Shown here: positions 44,122-53,970 of the stretch, in pieces
Position numbering within the stretch: the first letter of the stretch is position 1
Layout: every line of letters begins with the position of its first letter
Assembly (NCBI RefSeq): GCF_900078315.1
Contig: NZ_FKBS01000014.1
Coordinates: forward strand, 1,151,847 to 1,215,846
DNA: 64,000 nt
Source: Bordetella ansorpii
GTDB lineage: Bacteria > Pseudomonadota > Gammaproteobacteria > Burkholderiales > Burkholderiaceae_B
Direction of reading: 5' to 3'
The notes under the pieces: generated by a model
Database searches by the model: none
What the model was told of the DNA's origin: nothing
Seen by the model: only the letters and a program-made list of their open reading frames with translations
Position numbers and translations under genes: made by a program

Positions 44122-45198
44122 ATGTCCCAGCCCGCCGATCCTGCCGTTTCCGGCGCCATGCTGACGCCTGCCGCCTGCGATCTCACTCACGCCAACACCT
44201 TCGGCCTGGTCTCGCACGCACCCGCCTGCGTCACCCTGGACGACACCGCGCAACTGAAGGCGCTGTCCGACCTGGCCCTCCAGCATCCTTCCCTGCTGAT
44301 CCTGGGCGGCGGCAGCAACGTCATCCTTCCCTCGCGCGTCCCCGGCCTGGTCGCCCGCGTGGCCTTCAAGGGCATCCACCTGGTCGAGGAACGCCCCGAC
44401 GCCTGGATCGTCGAAGCCGCCGGCGGCGAGGTCTGGCATGATTTCGTCGCGCATTGCATCGAGCAAGGCTGGGACGGCCTGGAGAACCTGGCATTGATCC
44501 CGGGCACGGTCGGCGCCGCGCCCGTGCAGAACATCGGCGCCTATGGCGTCGAACTCGACCAGCGCTTCGACAGCCTGCTGGCCTGGAACCTGCGCGAACG
44601 CTGCCTGGTGCGCATGACCGCCCGGGACTGCCGCTACGCCTATCGCGACAGCCTCTTCAAGCACGCCGAGCCGGGCACCTGGGTGATCGTGTCGGTGCGT
44701 TTCGCGCTGCCCCGGCCGTGGCATGCCGTGGCCGACTATCCCGACCTGGCCCGCGATCCCGTCCTGAATCCCGGCCCGCGCCGGCCCGGCGAGACCGCCA
44801 CGCACCCCAGCGCGCGCGACGTGTTCGACGCGGTGTGCCGCATTCGCCGCGCCAAGCTGCCCGATCCCGCCGTCATCGGCAATGCCGGTAGCTTTTTCAA
44901 GAACCCCATTGTCGACGCTGCCCTTCGCGAAGACCTGCTGGCGCGCTTCCCCTCGCTGGTGTCGTACGCGCAGCCCGATGGCCGCTACAAGCTGGCGGCG
45001 GGCTGGCTGATCGACCAATGCGGCTGGAAGGGCAGGACGCAGGGCGCGGCCGGCGTGCACGACCGCCAGGCGCTGGTGCTGGTGAACCGCGGCGGCGCCC
45101 GCGCCGACGACATCCTGGACCTGGCCACGGCCATCCAGCGCGACGTGGAAGAGCGCTACGGCGTACGGCTGGAGCGCGAGCCGGTGCTGGTGGCGTAA
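44122..45198 (+). CDS. murB: UDP-N-acetylenolpyruvoylglucosamine reductase MurB
   Basis: A 358-residue cytosolic FAD enzyme of peptidoglycan precursor synthesis; it reduces the enolpyruvyl group to form UDP-MurNAc. The FAD loop [11 protein letters not shown] is near residue 60 and the catalytic Ser lies in N-A-G-S-F-F-K-N-P (about 254-262). The length fits type I MurB. It is chromosomal core, adjacent to the ICE target tRNA. Confidence 0.95.
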   Translation: MSQPADPAVSGAMLTPAACDLTHANTFGLVSHAPACVTLDDTAQLKALSDLALQHPSLLILGGGSNVILPSRVPGLVARVAFKGIHLVEERPDAWIVEAAGGEVWHDFVAHCIEQGWDGLENLALIPGTVGAAPVQNIGAYGVELDQRFDSLLAWNLRERCLVRMTARDCRYAYRDSLFKHAEPGTWVIVSVRFALPRPWHAVADYPDLARDPVLNPGPRRPGETATHPSARDVFDAVCRIRRAKLPDPAVIGNAGSFFKNPIVDAALREDLLARFPSLVSYAQPDGRYKLAAGWLIDQCGWKGRTQGAAGVHDRQALVLVNRGGARADDILDLATAIQRDVEERYGVRLEREPVLVA

Positions 45199-45221
45199 GA
45201 GGGCAAGTTCCCTACGCAATG

Positions 45222-45251
45222 AAAAAAGGCGGCCGCTTCATGCGGGCCGCC
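45222..45251 (-). terminator. Terminator of dapB
   Basis: GGCGGCC / GGCCGCC stem (45,228-45,234 and 45,245-45,251); six A on the plus strand give a T run after the hairpin on the minus strand. It lies between the convergent murB and dapB genes. Confidence 0.75.
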
Positions 45252-45275
45252 CGTTTCGGCAAGCTGGAGATGGAA

Positions 45276-46070
45276 TCAATCCAGGCCCAGCACCGCCTGC
45301 ATGTCGTAGATGCCCGTCTGCTTCGATGCCAGGAAGCGCGCCGCGCGCAGCGAACCTTCCGCGTAGTTGGCGCGGGTGGTGGAGCGGTGCGTGATCTCGA
45401 TGCGCTCGCCCGTGCCGCAGAACATGACGGTGTGGTCGCCGACGATGTCGCCGCCGCGCACCACCGAGAAACCGATGCTGCCGGGCTTGCGCGCGCCGGT
45501 CTCGCCGTGGCGCGCCCACTCGGCGACGTCGGGCAGCGCCACGCCCCAGGCGCGGGCCACCGTTTCGCCCATGCGCAGGGCCGTGCCCGAGGGGGCGTCG
45601 ACCTTGTTGCGATGGTGCGCCTCGAACACTTCGACGTCGTAGCCCGAGTTCAGGATCTTGGCGGCGATTTCCAGCAGCTTGAACGTGGCGTTGACGCCCA
45701 CGCTCATGTTGGGGGCGAACACGATGGCGATCTTCTGCGCGGCCACTTCGATGGCGGCGCGGCCGCTGTCGTCGAAGCCGGTGGTGCCGACGATCAGCTT
45801 GGTGCCGTGCTGTACGCAGGCCTTCAGGTGTTCCAGCGTGCCCTCGGGGCGCGTGAAGTCGATCAGGCAGTCGGCATTGGCCAGGGCATCGAGCGAGTCG
45901 GTGATGGCCACGCCGGTATTGCGGCCCAGGAAGGCGCCGGCATCGTTGCCCAGCGAGGGCGAGCCGGCGCGATCCAGCGCCACGGTCAGTTGCAGGTCGG
46001 GGGCGTCGAGGACGGCCTCGATCAGCATGTGGCCCATACGGCCACTGGCGCCCGCGATGGCGATACGCAT
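45276..46070 (-). CDS. dapB: 4-hydroxy-tetrahydrodipicolinate reductase DapB
   Basis: A 264-residue enzyme of lysine/diaminopimelate synthesis. The nucleotide-binding G-A-S-G-R-M-G lies at residues 7-13 and the catalytic H-H-x-x-K in [14 protein letters not shown] (about 152-165). The ATG at 46,070 gives the standard N-terminus M-R-I-A-I-A-G. It follows bamE on the same strand after a 35-base gap. Confidence 0.95.
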   Translation of the reverse strand: MRIAIAGASGRMGHMLIEAVLDAPDLQLTVALDRAGSPSLGNDAGAFLGRNTGVAITDSLDALANADCLIDFTRPEGTLEHLKACVQHGTKLIVGTTGFDDSGRAAIEVAAQKIAIVFAPNMSVGVNATFKLLEIAAKILNSGYDVEVFEAHHRNKVDAPSGTALRMGETVARAWGVALPDVAEWARHGETGARKPGSIGFSVVRGGDIVGDHTVMFCGTGERIEITHRSTTRANYAEGSLRAARFLASKQTGIYDMQAVLGLD

Positions 46071-46105
46071 GGAATTTCCTTGGAGTTGGCTAGGCATGGC
46101 GGCGA

Positions 46106-46810
46106 TCAGCGCAGCGGCTGGGCGTCGCTGCCGGGCAGGCCGGGCGAATAGGGCGCGGTGCTGGCCGGTGGCTGGATCACCACGTTGGGGGTGACCTGGC
46201 GGCTGCTTTCCTGACGTTGGCGGGCCTGATCGGAGTCGGTCGTCTGGCCGGCCTTGCTTTGCTGGGCTTCAGCCTGGCGGGCGGCCTCGGCGCGAGCGGC
46301 GTCGGCCTTGGCGTCCGGGGCGACGGCGGGCTGGGCCGCCGATGCGGCGCCCGGCTGAGCGGCCGGTTCGGACTTGGCCTGGTCGGCCGGCGCGGCGGGC
46401 GCCTGCTCGATTGGCCTGCCGTCCTCGTCCAACTGGTACGGCTGCAGCGTGGGCTGTTCGTCGCCGGCCCAGCGGGCCAGGCGGTCGTTCTCGAACCACA
46501 CGGTGAACTTGCGTTCGCGCGCATCGCCGTAGCCGGGCTTGTAGTAGTACGGATAGTCCCAGCGGTCGGAGTGCAGCACGCTGGTCAGCATGGGGCTGCC
46601 CAGGGCGAAGCGGACCTGTTCGCGCGACATGCCGGGCTGCAGCAGGGCGATCTGCTCTTGCGTGATCCAGTTGCCTTGCTGGACGTCAATCTTGTACGGG
46701 AAGCCCCATTTGCTGCCGGAAGAGCATCCGGCCAGAACGGCCGCGATGCCCAGTGCTGCCAGGCCCGTCTTGAGAATCCGGACGGACCGGATGGGATTAC
46801 GTGCAATCAT
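46106..46810 (-). CDS. bamE: Outer membrane assembly lipoprotein BamE (OmlA)
   Basis: A 234-residue lipoprotein of the beta-barrel assembly machine. Lipobox V-L-A-G-C near residue 28, then the BamE fold with Q-Q-G-N-W-I-T, G-M-S-R-E-Q-V and W-D-Y-P-Y-Y. The Pro/Ala/Gln-rich C-terminal tail (about 120-234) is longer than in E. coli but usual in Bordetella relatives. A GTG six bases upstream is an alternative start. It is divergent from fur. Confidence 0.9.
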   Translation of the reverse strand: MIARNPIRSVRILKTGLAALGIAAVLAGCSSGSKWGFPYKIDVQQGNWITQEQIALLQPGMSREQVRFALGSPMLTSVLHSDRWDYPYYYKPGYGDARERKFTVWFENDRLARWAGDEQPTLQPYQLDEDGRPIEQAPAAPADQAKSEPAAQPGAASAAQPAVAPDAKADAARAEAARQAEAQQSKAGQTTDSDQARQRQESSRQVTPNVVIQPPASTAPYSPGLPGSDAQPLR

Positions 46811-46974
46811 GGACACTTGCGCCCCGCCATTATTGAGAAACGAACAAAACCGTTATCATAAAGGTTTCAAGAAGATAGTTCCGTGTAGCGGCAACAAGAT
46901 GGCCGGCGGGTGTAGCGAAGCCGGCCGGTTTCTGCGCCCGGGGTCCGGCTTCTGCCTACGGATAGCGAGCACAT

Positions 46975-47394
46975 ATGACCGACCAAAGCGACCTGAAAAA
47001 CATGGGCCTGAAGGCGACGTTCCCGCGCCTGAAGATCCTCGATATCTTCCGCAAGTCGGACGAGCGCCACCTCAGTGCCGAAGACGTCTATCGTGCCCTG
47101 ATCGCCGAGAACGTCGAGATCGGCCTGGCTACCGTCTACCGGGTGCTGACCCAGTTCGAGCAGGCCGGCATCCTCAGCCGCAGCCAATTCGACACCGGCA
47201 AGGCTGTTTTCGAACTGAACGACGGCGACCACCACGATCACCTCATCTGCACCAACTGCGGCGTGGTGGTCGAGTTCTCGGACAACGAAATCGAGAAGCG
47301 CCAGCACAAGATCGCCAAGGACAACGGCTTCGCGCTGGAAAGCCACGCGATGGTCCTGTACGGCATCTGCGGCAATTGCCAGAAAAGCCGCTAA
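46975..47394 (+). CDS. fur: Ferric uptake regulator Fur
   Basis: A 139-residue metal-dependent repressor. Winged helix in the first 85 residues ([16 protein letters not shown]), then metal sites H-H-D-H-L-I-C-x-x-C-G (about 86-96) and C-G-N-C near the end. It controls iron uptake genes; in this group it is typically divergent from bamE/omlA, as seen here. A strong terminator follows. Confidence 0.96.
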   Translation: MTDQSDLKNMGLKATFPRLKILDIFRKSDERHLSAEDVYRALIAENVEIGLATVYRVLTQFEQAGILSRSQFDTGKAVFELNDGDHHDHLICTNCGVVVEFSDNEIEKRQHKIAKDNGFALESHAMVLYGICGNCQKSR

Positions 47395-47400
47395 GGTAAG

Positions 47401-47427
47401 AACCGGCCTGGCGCCGGTTTTTTTTTA
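47401..47427 (+). terminator. Intrinsic terminator of fur
   Basis: AACCGGC (47,401-47,407) pairs with GCCGGTT (47,413-47,419), followed by a run of T to 47,426. Confidence 0.92.
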
Positions 47428-47466
47428 TGGACGGCGGTGGGCCGCGCCCGTGGCGCCGCCCAGGCG

Positions 47467-48195
47467 TCAGCCGTGCATTCCCAGGAACTGCCGCAGTTCC
47501 GCAGTGCGCGGTTGCACGAACAGTTCTGCCGGCGGGCCGGATTCGTGGATCCTGCCTTCGTGCATGAACACCACCCGGTCGCACACGTCGCGCGCGAAGC
47601 GCATCTCGTGCGTCACCATCAGCAGGGTCATGCCGTCGGCGGCCAGTCCGCGCACCACGCTCAACACCTCGCTGACCAGCTCCGGATCCAGCGCCGACGT
47701 GATTTCGTCGCACAGCAGCGCCATCGGCTGCATGGCCAGCGCGCGCGCGATCGCCACGCGTTGCTGCTGGCCGCCCGACAGCTCGGCGGGCCAGGCGTCG
47801 AAACGGTGCCCCAGGCCCACGCGTTCCAGCATGGTCTGCGCCAGGTCGCGGGCTTCCTCCTGCCTGATCTTCTTGCCCACCATGGGCGCCAGCATGACAT
47901 TCTTGCCCACGGTCAGGTGGGGGAACAGATTGAACTGCTGGAAGATCATGCCCACCTTCAGGCGCAGCCGGCGCAACTGCATTTCCGTGTCGCCCAAGGT
48001 CGCGTCGGCCACCATGATGGCGCCGCCGTCGAGCGATTCCAGGCCATTGATACAGCGCAGCAGCGTGCTCTTGCCCGAGCCGCTCTTGCCGATGATGGCG
48101 ATGACTTCGCCGGGCTCCACGCGCAGCGTGATGCCCTTGAGCACCTCGTGCTGGCCATAGCGTTTGCGGACGTCTTCAAGGGCGATGAGGGGCAT
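47467..48195 (-). CDS. Amino-acid-type ABC transporter ATP-binding protein
   Basis: A 242-residue ATPase of the HisP/GlnQ group: Walker A G-K-S-G-S-G-K-S (38-45), signature L-S-G-G-Q-Q-Q-R (about 146) and Walker B with L-L-C-D-E-I-T-S-A-L-D. The start at 48,195 overlaps the upstream permease gene by about 20 bases. It energises the two permeases encoded upstream; the substrate is unknown but the family takes up polar amino acids and related compounds. Confidence 0.92.
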   Translation of the reverse strand: MPLIALEDVRKRYGQHEVLKGITLRVEPGEVIAIIGKSGSGKSTLLRCINGLESLDGGAIMVADATLGDTEMQLRRLRLKVGMIFQQFNLFPHLTVGKNVMLAPMVGKKIRQEEARDLAQTMLERVGLGHRFDAWPAELSGGQQQRVAIARALAMQPMALLCDEITSALDPELVSEVLSVVRGLAADGMTLLMVTHEMRFARDVCDRVVFMHEGRIHESGPPAELFVQPRTAELRQFLGMHG

Positions 48196-48832
48196 GCAGT
48201 TTCCTTTCCAGTCGGAGGGCCAGGCGGGACAGGGGCCAGCAGAGCACGAAGTACAGCAGCGCCGTATAGGCATACACGCCGAAGGGCTGGAACGTCGCGT
48301 TCACGATGATGGTGCTGGCCTTGGAGAGTTCGGTGAAGCCGATGATGGAGGTCAGGGCCGTGCCCTTGACGATCTGCACGGCGAAGCCCACCGTGGGCGC
48401 CACGGCGATGCGCAGCGCCTGGGGCAGGATCACGTGGCGCATCTGCTGGGCATAGCCCAGCGCCAGGCTGGCCGAAGCCTCCCATTGCCCCTTGGGAATC
48501 GCCTCGACGCAGCCGCGCCAGATTTCGGCCAGGAAGGCGGCCGACCACAGGATGAGCGCGGCGCCCGCCGCCAGCCAGGCCGGCACCTCCAGCCCCAGCA
48601 GCGCCAGGCCGAAGAAGGCGAGGAACAACTGCATCAACAGCGGCGTACCCTGGAACAGCTCGATGTAGGCGGTGGCGGCCCGGCGCAGGGCCGGCATGCG
48701 CGAGGTGCGCAGCATCAGCACCGCCAGGCCAAGCAGGGCGCCGCCCACGAAGGCCGCCAGCGACAGCAGCACGGTCCAGCGGGCCGCCATCAGCAGGTTG
48801 CGGACGATGTCCCACTGCGAGAATTCGATCAT
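48176..48832 (-). CDS. Polar amino-acid-type ABC permease (second)
   Basis: A 218-residue inner-membrane protein with about five segments and the HisMQ-type coupling loop E-A-S-A-S-L-A-L-G (about 118-126). The segment E-L-F-Q-G-T-P-L-L-M-Q is the family signature. It overlaps the first permease gene by 4 bases and the ATPase gene by about 20. Confidence 0.92.
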   Translation of the reverse strand: MIEFSQWDIVRNLLMAARWTVLLSLAAFVGGALLGLAVLMLRTSRMPALRRAATAYIELFQGTPLLMQLFLAFFGLALLGLEVPAWLAAGAALILWSAAFLAEIWRGCVEAIPKGQWEASASLALGYAQQMRHVILPQALRIAVAPTVGFAVQIVKGTALTSIIGFTELSKASTIIVNATFQPFGVYAYTALLYFVLCWPLSRLALRLERKLHAPHRP

Positions 48833-49497
48833 CGTGCGGGACTCCGGAACAGGCGCCGGCCGAGCTCGCGCAGGGCCTGGCGCAGCAGCAGCGACAGCGC
48901 CAGATAGAGGGCCGTGGTGACGAAATAGGCCTCGAAGGCGCGGAAGTTGCGCGACTGGATGAAGTTCGCCGCGAAGCTGAGCTCCTCGACCGCGATCTGC
49001 GAGCAGACGGCCGAGCCCAGCATGACGATGACGACCTGCGAGGACAGCGCCGGCCAGATGCGCGCCATCGCCGGCGCCAGCACGATGTGGCGGAAGATCT
49101 GCGCGCGCGACAACGCCAGGCTGGCGCCAGCCTCGTACTGGCCGCGCGGCGTGGCGTCGATGCCCGCGCGGATGATCTCGGCGCTGTAGGCGCCCAGGTT
49201 GATGACCATGGCCAGGCAGGCGGCCGGCAATTCGCCCATCTGCACACCGATGGCCGGCAGGCCGAAGAAGATGAAGAAAAGCTGGATCAGGAAGGGCGTG
49301 TTCCGGATCAGCTCGATGTAGGCCACGACGGGCGCGCGCAACCCGGCCGGGGCTGCGGTACGCGCCCAGGCGCATGCCAGGCCCAGCGCGATGCCGCCCA
49401 CGCCGCCCACGGCGATCAGCAGCAGCGTCAGGCCCACGCCGCGCAAGAGCGCCGGCCAGTAGTCGAGGATGGCCCCGAAGGCGAATGCGTAGTCCAC
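48829..49497 (-). CDS. Polar amino-acid-type ABC permease (first)
   Basis: A 222-residue inner-membrane protein of the same HisMQ family (E-L-I-R-N-T-P-F-L-I-Q; loop E-A-G-A-S-L-A-L-S). It pairs with the second permease as a heterodimer. It lies 13 bases downstream of the binding-protein gene. Confidence 0.92.
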   Translation of the reverse strand: MDYAFAFGAILDYWPALLRGVGLTLLLIAVGGVGGIALGLACAWARTAAPAGLRAPVVAYIELIRNTPFLIQLFFIFFGLPAIGVQMGELPAACLAMVINLGAYSAEIIRAGIDATPRGQYEAGASLALSRAQIFRHIVLAPAMARIWPALSSQVVIVMLGSAVCSQIAVEELSFAANFIQSRNFRAFEAYFVTTALYLALSLLLRQALRELGRRLFRSPAR

Positions 49498-49510
49498 GCG
49501 CGCCCCGGTC

Positions 49511-50293
49511 TTACAGTTGCGCCGGCAGGGGCTCGCCCAGCCATTTCACCGCGATGGCGTTCAGCGAACCATCCTTCTTCGCCTGGGCCAGGATCTCGTT
49601 GACCTTGGCCTGCAGCGCGGACTGGCCCTTGTTCAGGCCGATGTAGCACGGCGAGTTCTTGATGAGGAACTTGGTCTCGGGCTTCTTCGGCGGCTTCCTG
49701 GCCAGGATGGCCGCGGCGACCACGTTGCCGGTGGCGATCAGTTGCACCTGTCCGGACAGGAAGGCGGTGATGGTGCCGTTGTTGTCCTCGTAGCGGCGGA
49801 TCGTCGCCGACTCGGGGGCGATCTTGGACAGCTCGATGTCCTCGACCGAACCGCGCGTCACGCCGACGACCTTGCCGGCCAGGTCGCCGGCGTTCTCGGC
49901 CTTGATGTCGGCGGGACCGAACACGCCGTTGAAGAAGGGCGCGTAGGCGTCCGAGAAGTCGATGGCCTTCTCGCGTTCGGGATTCTTGCCCAGGCTGGAG
50001 ATGACCAGGTCCACCTTGTTCGTCTGCAGGTAGGGCACGCGGTTGGCGCTGGTGACCGGCACCAGTTCGAGCTTCACGCCCAGGCGCTTGGCGATGAGGG
50101 CGGCCGTGTCGATGTCGTAGCCCTGCGGCTTGAGATCGACGGTGACCGAGCCGAACGGCGGGAAATCCTGGGGCACGGCGATCCTGATCGTGCCGGCCTT
50201 CTGGATGTCCTGCAGGGCATCGGCGCGGGCAAGGGGGCTTGCCAGCATCGCCACGGCGGCGAGGGAAGACAGCAGCAGGGTTCTGCGCAGCAT
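49511..50293 (-). CDS. Periplasmic substrate-binding protein of the ABC transporter
   Basis: A 260-residue exported protein with a signal peptide (about 1-24, ending A-R-A). It has the SBP family 3 (PBPb) fold: G-T-I-R-I-A-V-P-Q-D-F-P-P-F-G near the start and the G-D-L-A-G-K-V-V-G-V hinge. It is the first gene of the operon. A motif shared with the nearby GntR and amidohydrolase promoters lies about 40 bp upstream. Confidence 0.9.
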   Translation of the reverse strand: MLRRTLLLSSLAAVAMLASPLARADALQDIQKAGTIRIAVPQDFPPFGSVTVDLKPQGYDIDTAALIAKRLGVKLELVPVTSANRVPYLQTNKVDLVISSLGKNPEREKAIDFSDAYAPFFNGVFGPADIKAENAGDLAGKVVGVTRGSVEDIELSKIAPESATIRRYEDNNGTITAFLSGQVQLIATGNVVAAAILARKPPKKPETKFLIKNSPCYIGLNKGQSALQAKVNEILAQAKKDGSLNAIAVKWLGEPLPAQL

Positions 50294-50334
50294 GGAGGTT
50301 CTCCTGAGTGGCCTCTATTTATGCACACCAATAC

Positions 50335-50345
50335 GGTATACAAAA
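50335..50345. promoter_or_regulatory. Candidate GntR operator, site 1 (ABC operon)
   Basis: GGTATACAAAA upstream of the binding-protein gene; contains the palindrome GTATAC. Matches sites near 51,230 and 53,978. Confidence 0.5.
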
Positions 50346-50494
50346 CTACTCAAGCAATCGCTATGCCAGGCTTGGTTCGCGGGGCTATGCCCGGTGTTTC
50401 CACGCAGGGAAGGGGATGACGGAGGCGTCGTGGTGCGCTCGCGCGCCACGCTGGTGCGGCGCGCCCCATCGTGGGGCGGGCCGCGTGCCGTCGT

Positions 50495-51190
50495 TCAGGT
50501 CAGCAGGGCCAGTACCAGATCGGCGTCGCCATCCTTGGCTTGGTCGCTGAAGTCGAGGGCTTCTTCGACGTGATGCAGGTGTTCGAGCATCAGCGCCACC
50601 GCGCGCTCGACGTCGCCTTCCTTGGCCGCGCCGAGAAAGGCGTGGTGTTCGTCGGAGGAACAGGCGGCGTCCAGCGTGGACTGATACAGCGCGGTGATGA
50701 CCGCGCTGCGGGCCGACAGGTCGCGCAGCATTTCCGTCAGCACGGCATTGCCGACGACCTCGGCCAGCAGGATGTGGAAGTCCGACAGCAAGGTGTTGCG
50801 CAGGCGGGCATCCGTGCCGCCGATGGCCCGCCGCTCCTGGCGCAGGTGCTGTTCGAGGCGGCGGTAGTCGGCGGGCTTGGCCTTGGCCACGAATTCGCGC
50901 GCCAGCGCGGCTTCCAGGATGCGGCGCACCGAGAAGACCTCGCGAGCCTCGTTGATGCTGGGCTTGCTGACGAAGGCGCCCTTGTCGGGCACCGTGCGTA
51001 TCAGCTTGTCCTTGGACAGCATGAGCAGGGCCGCGCGCACCTTGGTGCGGCTGACGCCGTAGGCGCGGGCCAGGGCTTCCTCGCGCAGGCGGGCGCCGGC
51101 CGGCAGGCGGCGGTCGACGATGGCCGATGCGATGTCCTGCGCGATCTGCTCGGCGCTGGCGTCGGAGGGGGGAGCGGAGCGGTCAGTCAT
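50495..51190 (-). CDS. GntR-family regulator (FadR/FCD type)
   Basis: A 231-residue regulator: N-terminal GntR winged helix (P-A-G-A-R-L-R-E-E-A-L-A-R, V-S-R-T-K-V-R-A-A-L), then a helical FCD effector domain with metal-ligand-type residues (D-F-H in L-L-S-D-F-H-I-L-L and the E-H-H of S-D-E-H-H-A-F). It is divergent from the M20 hydrolase gene. It probably controls the surrounding uptake and hydrolase genes through the shared ATACAAAA motif. Confidence 0.88.
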   Translation of the reverse strand: MTDRSAPPSDASAEQIAQDIASAIVDRRLPAGARLREEALARAYGVSRTKVRAALLMLSKDKLIRTVPDKGAFVSKPSINEAREVFSVRRILEAALAREFVAKAKPADYRRLEQHLRQERRAIGGTDARLRNTLLSDFHILLAEVVGNAVLTEMLRDLSARSAVITALYQSTLDAACSSDEHHAFLGAAKEGDVERAVALMLEHLHHVEEALDFSDQAKDGDADLVLALLT

Positions 51191-51224
51191 GCCGCCTAGT
51201 CTAACCAAAATTGTGAAACCACTA

Positions 51225-51239
51225 TTGAATACAAAATTT
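51225..51239. promoter_or_regulatory. Candidate GntR operator, site 2 (gntR / M20 divergent promoter)
   Basis: TTGAATACAAAATTT in the 134-bp region between the regulator and the divergent hydrolase gene. Confidence 0.5.
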
Positions 51240-51324
51240 CCATCCAATATAGTGGTGGCGTTTCCGCTCATCCGCACGTGCGCCGCCGGCTGGCCATGCG
51301 TGCGCTTCTTCTCCGCCCCCGTTC

Positions 51325-52581
51325 ATGCCCTCTTCCGTTTCCGCCCACATCGAGTCCTTCCTGGCCCGCGAGCACGGCCCGCAGATCGCCTTTCTGGCCG
51401 AACTGGTGCGCGTGCCTTCCGACAACCCGGGCGGCGATTGCGCGCCGCACGCCGAGCATGCGCGGGCATTGCTGTCGAATCTGGGATTGCAGGTCGAGGC
51501 GCACCCGGTGCCCGACGAGCAGGTGCGTGCCGCGGGCATGATCTCGGCGACCAACCTGGTCGTGCGCGTGCCGTTCGGTCCGGGCGGTCCCACCATCGCG
51601 CTGAACGCGCACGGCGACGTCGTGCCGCCGGGGCAGGGCTGGCGGCAGGATCCCTATGGCGCGCAGATCGAGCAGGACCCGGAGCACGGCCCGGTCATGT
51701 ACGGCCGTGGCGTGGCGGTGTCCAAGTCCGACTTCGCCACCTATACCTGGGCCGTGCTGGCGCTGCGGCATGCGCAGGCCCAGGGCGCGGCGCTGCGCGG
51801 CACGGTCGAACTGCACTTCACGTACGACGAAGAGACCGGTGGCGAGATCGGACCGGCGCTGCTGCTGTCGCAGGGCATCAGCCGGCCCGACTATGCGATC
51901 TCTGCGGGCTTCGCCTACGGCATCACGTCCGCCCATAACGGTTGCCTGCATCTCGAAGTGACAGTCAGCGGCAAGCAGGCGCATGCCGCCATGCCGCACA
52001 CCGGCGTGGACGCGCTCGAGGCCACCACCCACATCCTGCGCGCGCTGTACGACTTCCGCCAGCAACTGGGCCAGAAGCATTCCGCCACGCCGGGCATCGA
52101 CACGCCGGGGCTCACGGTGGGCCTGATCCAGGGCGGCATCAATACTAACGTGGTGCCCGATCGCGTGGTGTTCCGTCTGGATCGCCGCATGATTCCCGAA
52201 GAGGCCGGCCACGATGCGCAGGCCGAACTGCGCGCCATCATCGAGGCGGCCGCCGCCCAGCGGCCGGGCATTTCGGTGGCGATCTGTCCGGTGCTGCAGG
52301 CCAGCCCGCTGGCGGAGCTGCCGGGCGCGCGCCCGCTGATCGATGCGTTGCGCAAGCACGCCAGCGAGGTGTTGGGATGCGATATCCCCGTGCATGGCGT
52401 GCCGCTGTACACCGATGCCCGCCACTACATGCAGGCGGGTATTCCGACCGTGCTGTATGGCGCGGGACCGCGGACCATCATGGAAGCCCGCGGACACAAC
52501 TCGGACGAGAACTTGCGGCTGAACGACCTGGCGCGCGCCACGCGCGTGGTGGCGCTGGCATTGGCCGATCTGATGGCTTGA
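51325..52581 (+). CDS. M20-family metallohydrolase (ArgE/DapE/acylase type)
   Basis: A 418-residue enzyme. Metal ligands are expected in N-A-H-G-D-V-V (about 92), G-R-G-V-A-V-S-K-S-D (about 130) and E-E-T-G-G-E-I-G (about 170). A lid/dimer domain (about 200-320) follows. The family deacylates N-acyl amino acids or similar amides. The position beside the GntR gene suggests it processes the compound imported by the ABC system; the substrate is unknown. Confidence 0.85.
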   Translation: MPSSVSAHIESFLAREHGPQIAFLAELVRVPSDNPGGDCAPHAEHARALLSNLGLQVEAHPVPDEQVRAAGMISATNLVVRVPFGPGGPTIALNAHGDVVPPGQGWRQDPYGAQIEQDPEHGPVMYGRGVAVSKSDFATYTWAVLALRHAQAQGAALRGTVELHFTYDEETGGEIGPALLLSQGISRPDYAISAGFAYGITSAHNGCLHLEVTVSGKQAHAAMPHTGVDALEATTHILRALYDFRQQLGQKHSATPGIDTPGLTVGLIQGGINTNVVPDRVVFRLDRRMIPEEAGHDAQAELRAIIEAAAAQRPGISVAICPVLQASPLAELPGARPLIDALRKHASEVLGCDIPVHGVPLYTDARHYMQAGIPTVLYGAGPRTIMEARGHNSDENLRLNDLARATRVVALALADLMA

Positions 52582-52663
52582 TGAGGGCGCGTCGCGCACG
52601 TGCCCTGCGCACGGCTGGCCGACGAGGCATTCGCCCCGCCCGCCATGTGGCGGCGTGCCGCTC

Positions 52664-53920
52664 TCAGCCCGCCTTGCCCTGAGCCAGCAGGAAAGCGTGG
52701 GCCGTGCTCAGGCCCACGGCGACATCCGCGGCCTCGACCGTCTCCATCGGATGATGGCTGATGCCGCCCGCGCCGCAGCGGATGAACAGCATGCTGACGG
52801 GGGCGATCCGGGCGATCATCATGGCGTCGTGTCCTGCGCCCGACAGCAGTTCGTGCACGGGCACGCCTTGCGCCGCGACCGCTTCGCGCCAGGCCGCGCG
52901 TCCGGCAGCATCGCAGGCCACTGCAGGGGCGCGCAGCAGTTCTTCCGATTGCCAGGTCACGCCGCGGCGGCCGCAGGCCCGCGCAATGCACGCTTCGATG
53001 TCCGCCAGCGCGGCGTCCCGCACCGCATCCTCGGCGGCGCGCACGTCCAGGCTGAGGCGGCAGGCGCCCGGGATGACGTTGATCGATCCGCCCGGCACTT
53101 CCAGTTGCCCTACAGTGCCCACCAATCCGGCTTCGCGCGCGCAGCGCGATTCGACATACAGCGCGATCTCGGCCGCCGCGCAGGCGGCATCGCGGCGCAG
53201 CGGCATCGGGGTGGTGCCCGCGTGGCCGGCCAGCCCGGTCAGCGTCAGGCGGCGGCGCACGCTGCCCGCGATCGCGGTGACCACGCCGACGGGCAGGTCC
53301 CGGTCCAGCAGGACGGGGCCTTGTTCGATGTGGATCTCGAAGTAATGCGCCAGGCGGCTGGCGTCGGTGGCGGCCCGCGCGATGCCGTCCGAATCGCGGC
53401 CGGCATCCTGCATGGCCGTCCGCAGCGTGGTGCCGGCGGCATCGGTGGCCCGCATCAGCGCGCCATCGAAATGGCCGGCATAGGCCGACGACCCCAGGAA
53501 AGTGCTGCCGAAGCGCACGCCCTCTTCATCGGCGAAGGCCACGACTTCGAGGTCGTGGGGCAGGCGCAGTCCCTGCGCGTGCAGGTCCGCGACCAGCCCG
53601 ATGCCCATGAGGATGCCCAGCCTGCCGTCGTACTTGCCGCCGTTGCGCACGGTGTCGTAATGGCTGCCCGTGACCAGGCAGGCGCTGGGCGCCGGGCCGG
53701 GACGCGCCAGGTAGCGGCCCACCACGTTGCCGATGGCGTCGATGCGCACGCTGTCGAAACCTGCCTCGCGCATCCATGCCGCCAACTGGTCCGCCACGGT
53801 CTGGTGCGCGGCGCCCAGGTAGGTGCAGGTCAGCTCGCCGGCAACATCGGTGTGCTGGCCCAGGATGTCGGCGCGCGCCAGGATCTGCTGGGCGGCGGGA
53901 AGAGCGCGTTCGGGCGTCAT
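52664..53920 (-). CDS. M20-family amidohydrolase (allantoate/N-carbamoyl-amino-acid type)
   Basis: A 418-residue enzyme with G-S-H-Y-D-T-V-x-x-G-G-K-Y-D-G (about 77-91), F-A-D-E-E-G-V-R-F (about 121), and E-I-H-I-E-Q-G-P-V-L (about 205), the signatures of allantoate deiminase, beta-ureidopropionase and L-carbamoylase. The ATG at 53,920 is chosen; a TTG at 53,962 is possible, and no clear ribosome site decides. It converges on the other M20 gene. An operator-like motif lies about 50 bases upstream. Confidence 0.85.
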   Translation of the reverse strand: MTPERALPAAQQILARADILGQHTDVAGELTCTYLGAAHQTVADQLAAWMREAGFDSVRIDAIGNVVGRYLARPGPAPSACLVTGSHYDTVRNGGKYDGRLGILMGIGLVADLHAQGLRLPHDLEVVAFADEEGVRFGSTFLGSSAYAGHFDGALMRATDAAGTTLRTAMQDAGRDSDGIARAATDASRLAHYFEIHIEQGPVLLDRDLPVGVVTAIAGSVRRRLTLTGLAGHAGTTPMPLRRDAACAAAEIALYVESRCAREAGLVGTVGQLEVPGGSINVIPGACRLSLDVRAAEDAVRDAALADIEACIARACGRRGVTWQSEELLRAPAVACDAAGRAAWREAVAAQGVPVHELLSGAGHDAMMIARIAPVSMLFIRCGAGGISHHPMETVEAADVAVGLSTAHAFLLAQGKAG

Positions 53921-53970
53921 GTCGAGGAAGGCGAAGGACAGGGGGATGAGGGCATTAAACAATAATGCAC

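Noticed and set aside
44454-44891. Alternative plus-strand frame inside murB
   Set aside because: Out-of-frame shadow of murB without start signals.
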